From positions 1-64,000 of the forward strand of contig CAJNDT010004868.1 in assembly GCA_905221615.1 (NCBI GenBank): a stretch of DNA of 64,000 nucleotides, read 5' to 3'. A model generated the notes under the pieces. That model was not told the DNA's origin, did no database searches, and was given only the letters and a program-made list of their open reading frames with translations. Shown here piece by piece: positions 31,043 through 41,829 of the stretch (positions within the stretch are counted from its first letter, which is position 1; each line of letters opens with the position of its first letter). The stretch comes from Symbiodinium sp. CCMP2592 (lineage: Eukaryota; Sar; Dinophyceae; Suessiales; Symbiodiniaceae). Position numbers and translations under genes: made by a program.

Positions 31043-34000
31043 ATGGCCAGACCACTCGTTGCACTTCTTCTGGTCACATGCGGCAAGGTGTGTGCGCTAA
31101 GCATTGCCGGCTTCGTGCAGGACCAGTGCTTTCTTGAAAGAGCCCACAGCGTCGCAATCTCCGGCAACTTCGCTTATGTGGGGGGTTATCACCCGGAGAG
31201 CGGGTTGACTGTGATGGACATTTCAGACCCAAGCCGACTTGTCGTAGTTGGAGGACTCTTCCACAGGTACTTGACATACCCTCGGGAGATTGTCATTGTA
31301 GGCAACTATGCTTACGTGCTAGTTGGTGGGGGAATTCAACAAGGCTTGACGGTGGTCAACATAGCAGATCCGGGCAACTTGACGGTCGCAGGCTTCATAG
31401 AAGTTCGGGGACAGACATTCCCAAACACGGTGTCCTTCCTTGCAATCGATGGGAACTACGCCTACCTGTCGGGGACAACAACAGACATGTTCGGCGGGGT
31501 GCCTGATCCTTTTGGGGGCTTCTCACCGCCGCCGAATCGAGGGAAACTCGTCGTGCTCAACATCGAGGACGTGAGCAACATCACCATCGCAGGCTCCATG
31601 GACGTCGACTACACGAACGGAGCACATGGTGTTGCGACGGGGCAGGGCTATGCCTACGTCGCGGTGGGAGCTGCGTCAGATACAGGAACATCTCCTTCCG
31701 GAAGTCCCGGATCCTTTCAAGCGATCAACATCTCAGATCCGAACAATCTGGCTGTTGCAGGTTCCGTCCAAGACAGTGCGCTCATCGGGGCCGGGTCGGT
31801 TGCAATCCTGGGGGACATCGCTTACGTGGTCGTTGCGAATGGCCTGACGGCCGTCAACATCTCCAACCCTGGCAGCATGACCATTACGGGCAGCATCCAA
31901 AACTCCATGTACTTCAAGGGAGCGTTTGACATTGAGATTGTTGGGGACATTGCTTTCGTGGTTGGGCATAATCTGGTATCATCGTCTCCCGGAGTTTACC
32001 AGGGAGTCTTGACGGCAGTCAATATCTCCAACCCAAGCAGCCTCTCCATCGCAGACTCCATTCAAAATTCCGTTCAACTCAACGGAGCACATGGCGTTGC
32101 AGTCTCTGGAGACTACGCTTATGTTGCTGGGTTCTTGTTCAGGTAGTTTAGTTTAAGTTACCATAGCAAGAAAGCTCATTATTTGCTACACGCCCCGATC
32201 GTGAGCTTACACTACCCTTACTTGTGATTTATGATGGTAGCCCTGTCCTTAGTAGCCCCTGCCGCATCCCTTAGAGTAGCCCTTATTGTAGCTAAGCTAA
32301 CAAGAGCCGAGGTTGCCGCCGTTCATAACGACGGCTTGGCGGTGGTGAATGTTTCCGACACCCTCAACCTTGCCTTGACAGGAGCTTTCGAGGACTCGGA
32401 CCTAAGGAACTTAGCTGCGAGAAGGGCTACTAACTAAGGAACTTAGTTGCTGGAAGGGCTACTATATGGGCTACTGAAAGGGTTGCTATGAAGGCTACTA
32501 TTAGAAAAAAGACAGTATAAGGGCACTATAAGAGTTACCAGAAGGGCGACGAGAAGGATGAGGGCTTCTAACTATGAGGGTTGTTTCAAGGTGCCATCAC
32601 TGGGACCATTGGTAAATACAAGGGTTTCCTTGTCATGGTAATTTTCATTCCTGAACAAAAACCTAGTTTCGAGGACTCCAACTCTCCATTCTCCGCGCTT
32701 GATGGGGTCTCGGACGTGGCCGTGACTGCAGACTTTGCTTTTGTGGTTGGTAAATCCCACCACAGCTTTGCAGTGGTCAACATCACGGACCTGCGCAGCA
32801 TGACCATCGCAGGAGCGATCCAAGACCCTGTGCGGCTGGAGGAAGCTACCTCCGTGGCGATCGGTGGGAACTATGCTTTCGTGACCTCATCGCAGAACTT
32901 TAGCTTGACGGCGATCAACATCGAAGATCCAAGTCACCCCGTCATCGTGAGTTCTGTCCATGACTACCAGCTTGTACTAGCGTCTGAGGTTGCCCTGCAC
33001 GGGAACTTTGCTGTCGTGCGCTCTTCAAGGGGTTTGACTACAATTAACGTCACAGACCCAACAAACTTGGAGATAGTAGGCCAGATACCACTGGATGTCC
33101 GCTCCGAACTCTTGGGGGACGTGCGTGGCCTAACCATATCCGGAGATTATGCTTACGTGACCAACTCCCGCGGCCTGGCGGTGGTCAACATCAGCGACCC
33201 CGTCGGCGACTAGGTTCTGTTAAGGAGCTTCATCTAAGGTACCGGGACAGGGGTCCGTGGTATATAGTAAGCTGTTTCCTAGTTATCGAGCTTAGTTCAG
33301 AATCCGAAAACAGAACCCAGGCAATTTGTCCATCCTCGGATCAGTCCCTGACGATGAAGACCCCAACAACCTTCTCTCGCAGCCGGGGGCGGTCGCCATC
33401 TCGGAGAACTTCGCCTACGTGGCCGTGAATACCAACAACGCGCGGGGCTTGGTTGTGGTCAACATCACAAATCCAGAAGGCAACCTCGGGGCCCTAAACC
33501 CTAAACCCCAAGCCCCAAACCCTAAACCCGAAACCCTACAAACCCAGAAGGCAACCTGAGCATCGCGAGCTTCATCTCAGACCCTCGGCTGTTTGGAGCG
33601 ACCAAAGTTGCAATCACTGGGAACTATGCTATCGTGGGCCTTACCGACGTCAACACTCTCTATGACGACGAAGCTGGTCTTGCTGTGGTTGACATCTCAG
33701 ACCTGAATAACCTCACCGTCATTGAAGTCATCAGAGACTATGGCCGCTTTACCGGGCTCAACGGGGTGAACATCTTTGGGGGCTATGCGTGGGCCACTGC
33801 ATCTGACGCCGATGGTGTGGTCTTAGTGGCCTTGGGCACCGGGGCGGCACTTGTGAAAAAGCGCATCGCAAGATGATGCTGAGCATAGTTCATTCCAACA
33901 GCGGTGGCAACAGTAAATGGGCGTCTGTCTACCTCCCAGTGCCACTATGGTGCTACTCAGTTTATTAATTGTATGTGTTCTAGTATGCAGCTCTATGCTT

Positions 34001-34650
34001 CTTATCTTACAGCTTGCTACAAGTACTGTATATTAGGGTGTGCTACTGTGTAGCATGGCATCGACATCTCTGGACGGCCTAGCAGGACGACCAGAGCTGC
34101 ATTTCCAAGGGCACAGCTTTTCTCTTGGCTTAAAACAGGATTTATTGTACAGTGTTTCGTTTTTGATCAACAAAATGAGTGAACTCCTAACCGAGAGGCC
34201 ACTATTCCTTGATTTGGCACAGGATGTGGTTACTCACAGTTTTGACGACTATAAGGTCGTAAGACTGCAATTTCGTGCATCAAAGGTGCATTGGCGCCCA
34301 CCACGACGACCACCACCACGACCACCACGACGACCAGCTCTACGACCACCACCACCACGACCACAACCACCGCTACGACCACCACCACGACTACCACCAC
34401 TACCGATGCCATCACCAACACTACTGATGCCACCACTACCAACGCTGCCGACACAAATGGCACAACGACTGGTAGCACCACTGCCGATACCGCCAACAAT
34501 CCCGCAAACAGCACGACGAGCACCGTCGACAACACCGCGACAACCTCTGCGCCCAACAGCGTGAACGAGACTGAGACAAGCTATGTTGTGCCTCAAGCAG
34601 GCTCAGCCGTCGCTGTATTTCTCGCTTTCATCACAGCAGCCTTCATGTAA
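31043..34650 (+). CDS. secreted LVIVD-repeat propeller protein with Thr-rich stalk
   Basis: Proposed exons: 31043-~32125, ~32312-32392, 32674-33205, 33321-33479, 33551-33862, 34286-34650. MARPLVALLLVTCGKVCA at the start is a signal peptide. Many ~45-residue units follow, each with a GNFAYV-like strand, a GLTVVNISDP-like strand and an SITIAGSI-like strand. This is the LVIVD repeat, which folds as a beta-propeller on cell-surface proteins. The last exon is a Thr-rich, probably O-glycosylated stalk, ending in a hydrophobic stretch (AVAVFLAFITAAFM) that could be a GPI signal or anchor. Chosen joins keep both frame and repeat pattern. An alternative end at 33876 (stop after KKRIAR) would drop the stalk. 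An adhesion or surface role is inference. Confidence 0.7.
32393..32673 (+). other. intron with 12-bp direct repeats at both edges (GA-AG)
   Basis: The word TTTCGAGGACTC occurs across both exon-intron borders (at 32386 and 32668). Splicing as GAG|GACTC...TTCGAG|GACTCC removes 281 nt with one copy of the repeat and leaves a continuous LVIVD frame. The donor would be GA, a form reported in dinoflagellates. Confidence 0.6.
33480..33550 (+). other. 71-nt intron made of telomere-like repeats (GC-AG)
   Basis: The coding word CCAGAAGGCAACCT occurs on both sides (33473 and, with the same CCAGAAGGCAACCT, 33544). Between them lie CCCTAAA-type units. Splicing AG|GC...AAG|GC removes 71 nt and restores the frame NPEG-NLSIASF, which matches the repeat pattern of the protein. 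Confidence 0.7.
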
Positions 34651-34699
34651 GGCGATGTAGTGATGCTGGCAACAATATGCAAAGGAGTTCGATCAATCG

Positions 34700-35170
34700 G
34701 TCGACGTTTTCTGAACGGCAAAGTAGCTCGAAGAGCTTGTTCTACAGTCCGTTGTTGCGCACTTTCGGTAACTTTTGGGACGCACTCCTTTCCGGGTGTG
34801 CTTCCTGAAGACGATGCGAAAATAGTCTGCTCTTGCACCGCAGGCAGTAGTTTGACAGAGCAAACTGTCGCAATGCAGATGGCTTTGTGTGTTCCCGAGG
34901 CTCCCGCAGCTGAACACCGCGCTCCAGGTCCGACAAAAGTGGGGTTCCGGGCGGTGGAGTTGTCGTGACCTCGAGTCTTGTAGATGCCGTGGACTCACGG
35001 CTTAGCCAAGCGGTATTGGATTCTCTGGGTGCAACATGTGGGTGTGCACATGACGGCTCGACACAGATCACCCTTTTCTCGCATCTTACCGCAGGGTCTG
35101 TTACAGAGATAAGTGTAGATTTTCTGGGCCGACCCGATGCTGGTGGTGGCCCTGGTGGTAGACCAGGGCA
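34700..35170 (+). other. possible exon(s), unrecognised
   Basis: The plus frame around 34920-35150 reads VVVTSSLVDAVDSRLSQAVL, then GATCGCAHDGSTQITLFSHL, which looks protein-like and Cys-containing. It lies 250 bases past the stalk exon and may belong to another small secreted protein or a decayed extra domain. No start or partner exon could be fixed. Confidence 0.25.
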
Positions 35171-35299
35171 GCCCTGTCTCGGCTTCTCCGCAGATGTCGA
35201 ACTATCGAAAATCCGGAATCGTCCGAAACGCCGAACTCATCCCCAAACCCCGCAAAACCCGGCATTCGCTTCGACTACCTTTCGACCCGAAGGCCCTCA

Positions 35300-36690
35300 A
35301 AGCACATCCTGAAGAAGTCTTGAACTTAAAGTCTCTACATCAACTCCTGCAAATCCAAGGCTCTAAACGCTGAACCATAAACTGCAAGCGCTCAAATCCC
35401 TAAACCCCATGAGACTCGAGGCCCAAACCCTCACGCTCGGCGATCGTAGTCTCTGCCTCGGCGCCATCTGCTTTACAGCATTTTACAGCCTAGGGTTTAG
35501 GGCCTAGGGCTTAACGCGCTTTCGGGGTTAGTTAGGGCATCCAGGCTCAAGACAAAAAAAGTTGGCCAAACGCCGAAGGGCAGAAACTACTGAAGTCTAT
35601 CAGTTTGGGGTTTAGGGTTTGGGTCTATCACCTCGCAGGGATAGAGCCCTGTAAAGTTCATAATTAAATAGGTGCCGTGGTCTGCCCCTTTCTTAGGCAA
35701 CATCGCCCGAACCCGAACCAGCATCCCATACATATGCGAAAAGCAAGAGACCGGGAATGTTTGAGACCAGCACCTCCATTTGCAATTGAAGGGTTCAGGC
35801 TTAGGGCCTTCAGGGTTTAGGGTTGAGTCCTGAGAGTTTAGGCGGAGTGGATGGTGCCAAGGCCACTGTATTTCTGATCGGAGAAGGGGATGCACATCAG
35901 TTAATTAAGGCACTAAGTCGCCAAACCCTGAACCCGTAACCCTTAAACCATTAGCCTCAAACCCTTAACCCTTGAACCCTAAAATTTCGGCCACCCACCA
36001 GAAGTCCCAGGGCGAGGAAGGGTCTTGAGAGACTGTCCTTGGCTGCCTACATAAATCTCAAGCCCAAAGCCCTAAACCCCAAAACCCTAAACCCAAAACC
36101 CGAAACCCAAAGCCAGAAAAACCAAGCGCGTTGTGGGTAATGTTGGGGCCTGAGCAAGAACTAACACCATTCATTAGGGTCTCTGAGTATAATGGGCATA
36201 TCATAATCTGCTTCAAACCCTATGCTACGGTTGATGACATGCATCCTCCAATACCCATAATGAGGTGTACCATAATTCCCATAGTCTAGGTTCAGTAAGG
36301 TAATGCAGGATTCATATCATCGACCGTTATTAAGACCTCTACAGTTCAGAGCTTCCAGGCCAGGCCCAATTGACATGTCAGAAGCTTTGTTGTACCCAAA
36401 ACACAAAACACGAGGATGCTGAATAGAAGAGCCCCAGTACCGTAAGGAAGCCCCCCAGCAAGTACCCCGAGTTTTTATGGAACCTCCGACAGCTGAATCT
36501 TGACCTGCTTTATCGGCTCGGTTCTTTGTAGCTCACAAGGCGCATGGCCTTGGGAGTTTTGGGTTCAGGGTTTGGGGGGTTTGCCCTGGGAAGCCTCGTC
36601 AAGGCATTGACAACTTCACTGGGCTCTGCAGTCATCCTTGTGCATGTAGCAGCTTTACACAGTCTTATATAGACTTTTTCAAGCAGGAGC
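35300..36690. other. gene-poor stretch with telomere-like patches
   Basis: CCCTAAA-type words lie near 35350-35420, 35920-35980 and 36060-36115, and TTTAGGG-type words near 35490, 35610, 35815 and 36555. No gene is supported. The last bases (TTTTTCAAGCAG at about 36675-36686) could hold a trans-splice acceptor for the next gene. Confidence 0.5.
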
Positions 36691-36691
36691 T

Positions 36692-39600
36692 ATGGACGCC
36701 GACGCTAAAGGCGCCGTCCCATGGGTCTACTACATCCCGGTTGTGAATGTTCTGTACGATGCAAACGCCGTTCCTCCTAGCATGCAGCAGATTGATCAGA
36801 TTTTGGAGACGTTTTCGACACTGAATGGATTGCTGTTGAGTGTTTGTATTCCAACGGTCGTGCTGTTCTCGCCAACGGACTCTGCTGTAGCGAGGGCTCG
36901 GAATTGGAATGGCAGCTACGATCGATACCGGTTCTTTAGCCTGTCTGCAATGTTTTGCATCACGGCTGCATCGGTGAGCACGAGTCTAACGTATCTGTTC
37001 ACTCGAGCAACTGACTTCGAGGGTGCAGCTGGAGTTAGCCGAGCTTACATCTCTTGGTGGCGGTACACTCGCTGGAGCTTCTTGTTCCTGATCTTGGGAA
37101 CCCTCATAGGCAGTGCATGTCTTAGTCTGGCTATCCAGTATGCATTTGTCCTACAACATGCTCAAGGGCAAGCAGAGGCCGACCTGTTAAGCCGCTTCAT
37201 GGGCAACTGGAGTTTTTACGGGTTGCTGGGCATGGGCTTTGTTGTCCCTCTGGCCGTGGTCTCCCTGGCAACTTTGGCCAAGCAGACTGCTATACATACA
37301 GTGGGACGCATTACCTCGACGAGCAATCGTCAGTTTCGATCTGCTCCCAAGAGTTGGAAAACAAGCCTTCTGCACAACTGCCCTGTCATGAACATTTTCT
37401 ATGACGTTCTTTTCGTTCAAGTGCCATCTTCAGGCAAAATCAACAGTGTCATGGCCATGCTGATCCTGTTCAACAGTCTGCTGTTGGCAGTCGTCATTCC
37501 CATGTTGCAGCTGTTCGATGATGAGAAAGCAGCCAATGCCCGGCTGCTAAATTGGGACGGTGAGTATGACGAGTTCAAGAGGCAAGTGACCCGTGGCTAC
37601 GTGTGCATCGCCTCCGCCATGTTTCAAGTCGTGTGTATGCACCTTGCAGCAGTCGCAGGGACCTTCGATTCCAACACAGCTGGAGTGGGTTCCGCGGTTG
37701 CTGCATGGTGGAAGGTTGCACGCTGGAATCTTGTTGTCACCGGCTCTTGCACATGCGCAGGAAGTATGTTCCTGTACCGAGCCGCCCACTTAGCTTTCAA
37801 GTTGCAGCACATGACGACAGCCGACGAGGGACAAGAGATTGGCAGATATCAGGACAATAGCCTCTTTGTGGTAGTGCTCGGTTTGGGAGTCGCCTTGCCT
37901 TTGCTTTTGCTATCATTGGCGCACAGCCGGCGCCATCGGGCTATGAACGACAATGTGCCTGCAAAGGAAGAGAGGCAGGTGCTCCATCGTGCTCACTACC
38001 TTCCAGTGACTTGGGCGCCAGCAATATCCTTCTGCCCTTTGCGTCCTCATTAAGAATGGAACACTATGCTGAGCTCTTGGAACATGGCACCCTCCCAAAG
38101 CCCTTACGGAACCCCGAGTAAAGGGATACCCTAGGTCCTACACCGCAAACTCCAGGCCGGAAAGGGCTGGCCTGGCCTTATGATTTAGGGGACTAGTATA
38201 TATAGTATATATATATATATAGTATACATAGTGAATATAGTATATATAGTATATATAGTATGTATATATATATATATATATATATAGTATATATAGTAAA
38301 TATAGTATATATAGTATATATATATATAGTATATATATATATATAGTATATATATAGTATATATATAGTATATATATATATATATATATATATATGGTAC
38401 CCCCCCCCCCAGGACCTACCTCCAAACCCGTCTGTCTACATATGATACCACACTTCATTACCCATGCACACACATACACACACACACACACACACGCACA
38501 CACATGCAACATGGAATAGGGTATACGAAGAGTCGTGTATACGAACATGACTATACCAGAGGCCTGGCTGCATTAAAACCCGCATTAAAAAAATAAATTT
38601 TAATGCAGCCCGGCCCGTGGAACCAAGAACCAAGAACCAAGATTCCCAGGAGTCTTGAATCCTGAATCTTGGTTCCACGGGCACTGGCCGGGCTGCATTA
38701 AAATCTGCATTAAAAAATTAAATTTTAATGCAGCCCGGCCCGTGGAACCAAGAACCAAGAACCAAGATTCCCAAGAGTCTTGAATCCTGAATCTTGGTTC
38801 CAGGGGCACCGGCCGGGCTGCATTAAAATCTGCATTAAAAAATTAAAATTTAATGCACACTGGCCCGTGGAACCAAGAACCAAGAACCAAGATGCCCAGG
38901 AGTCTTGATTCTTGGATCTTGGTTCCGCGGGCACTGGTCGGGCTGCATTAAATCTGCATTAAAAAATTAAATTGTAATGCACCCAGGCGCGTGGAACCAA
39001 GATTCAGGATTCAAGACTCCTGGGAATCTTGGTTCTTGGTTCTTGGTTCCACGGGCCGGGCTGCATTAAAATTTAATTTTTTAATGCAAATTTTAATGCA
39101 ACCCGGCCGGTTCCCGTGGAACCAAGATTCAGGATTCGAGACTCCTGGGCATCTTGGTTCTTGGTTCTTGGTTCCACGGGCCGGGCTGCATTAAAATTTA
39201 ATTTTTTTATGCAAATTTTAATGCAGCCCGGCCGGTGCCCGTGGAACCAAGATTCAGGATTCAAGACTCCTGGGCATCTTGGTTCTTGGTTCTTGGTTCC
39301 ACGGGCCGGGCTGCATTAAAATTTAATTTTTTAATGCGCGTTTTAATGCAGCCAGGTCGCTGGAAAGTATATAAATATTCACGAAACATATCGGCTTGCC
39401 CTTTTATGTGCCACATGGCCGGTCCTGCAGTGAAGATTAAGGAGCGGATTGCTGTGCTTGACAGCTTGATCGCATGGCAACAAATGTGTGATGAAGCAAG
39501 CTGCAGCTAATCAAAATCAAATGATCTTGTACTTCCAGCTCCAGTCCTGTCCTTGTGAGCATAAATAAAATAAATACTGTACAGATAGGTTTAGATATGG

Positions 39601-41796
39601 AACATCAGTCGGAGCCGAAGATTTGCGAATGTCCAGCTGAGTTATAGCTTACTGAGTAACGGGTTCCCATGGTGGACATCAGGAGCCTACTTGTAAACAA
39701 ATATCCTTCCAAGTCCACTATAGAATACCCCCTTTATCCTTTCCAGGATTTCATAGAAAATGCTCAGGTCGTACCATTTAGAGTTTATGACGTATATACT
39801 CTGTATAACATACCTTCTGGAACACCCGGTATCTCATGAAACACCTTATAGAAATCTGTCCTATATATACACCCTATAGCAAACTATTCACACGTTACAG
39901 TTTGGGATACCCTTTAGATACCGTATAGACTGCCCCATAGAATACCTTGTCCAGGATTTCACAGAAAATACTCAGGTCGTACCATATAGAGTTTATGAAG
40001 TATATACTTTGTATAATTTACCTTATGGAATACCCTGTATCTCATGAAACACCTTATAGAAATCTGTCCTATATATACACCCTGTAGCAAACTATTCACA
40101 CGTTACAGTTTGGGATACCCTATAGATACATTATAGACTGCCCCATAGAATACTTTGTCCAGGATTTCAGAAAAATACTCAGGTCGTACCATGTAGAGTT
40201 TATGAAGTATATATTTTGTATAATATACCTTATGGAATACCCTGCATCTCATGAAACACCTTATAGAAACCTGTCCTATATATACACCCTATAGAATACT
40301 TTTCATACGTTACAGTTTGGGATACCCTATAGATACCTTTAGACTGCCCCATAGAATACCTTGTTTTTCTCCTATATACCCTCCTATATACCCTATATGA
40401 GCCTTTTAAAATACCATGTGGAATACTTTACAGAATGTTTTATAAACGCCCTATGCATGATACTCCCCTTATACCTTATGCATGCCCTTGAGAACCCCTT
40501 TGGGATACCCGGCAAAAACCGTATAGATCGGGATTTAATTAAAATAAATCAGAAGGAGCCCAAGCTTCTTGCAGCTTATTGAGCAACGGACATTTATGCC
40601 TGTAGAATACCTTACAGAATACCCTTTTTACAAACCGTAAGGAAATTCATGTAGAATACGGTAATACCTTATATAATGTTCCTATATTCCATATACACCT
40701 TGTACACCCAAGATCTGAGAGTTCCCCAGCTGAATGTGGTTTATTTAGCAATGGGTTCATATCAAGGAATTGCGGAATATCGGATCTTGAAATTCCTTGA
40801 AAATCGATGCTTATCTAGCAAAGGATACATACAGAGAACAGAGCTCTTCTGAAACACATGCTGCACATACCCTATAAATGCCTTTTAAACTACCTTTTCC
40901 ACCGATTTACCCGACACACATCTTATATAATACCATCCGTAATGCCCCGTTGAATACTTTGAAGAAGAACGCCTCTATTTGATACATCCTGTGTACCTTT
41001 TGTATGCCATATAGAATACTTGTACAGTACCATTTAGATTACCTTTTAGAATCCATTATGGAAAACCCTAACAGTACCTTATAGATACGGGTTTTAAATA
41101 TGGAAAGCCAGCCGGAGCCCAATATCTGAGAATTTCTAGTTGAATTGCAGCTTTTGGGTAAGGGATTCCTATGAAGAAATCAGGAACCAGAAAAACTATC
41201 CTTACAACCTCCTTATAAAAATACACTCTCTACGCACCTTAATGAATTTCATAAAACCTACACTATAGAATACCTTCCTACATATAGGCCGCAGAATGCC
41301 TTTTGTACAATACGTTATGGAGTACCCTCTAGAATACCTTATAGAAAGCCCTATAGAATACCATCCTTACAGAAGACCGCCTATGGAATATATCTGTTGT
41401 ATACCCCAAATATACCTCATAGAATATCCTCCAGAATACCTTTTAACATACCGTTTACAATAGTTTAGAATATACCCTATAGATCACCGTTCAAAAAGGG
41501 AACATCAGGAGGAGCGCGCCGTTAAATAGCGTAGCATACGGCGCCCAGTAGACAATACTTCATGGTATTGTTTTGGTTCGAACGGTGTGGTGTCGTCGTA
41601 GACAGTGAAGACTACGCAGTATACTACAGTTTAGTCCGGAGTGGAGTCGTAAAGTCGTCTACACAGTACAAGAAGAGGCTTCGAGGTAGGTCCTGGGGGG
41701 GGGGGGGGGGGGGGGTAGCATATATATAGTATATATATAGTATATATATAGTATATATATATATATAGTATATATATATATATATAGTATATACAG

Positions 41797-41829
<33 letters not shown>

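Noticed and set aside
38600..39319. Series of short similar ORFs ([10 protein letters not shown]...)
   Set aside because: They repeat with the ~125-bp hairpin unit in both orientations and in different frames; no start, context or composition of a gene.
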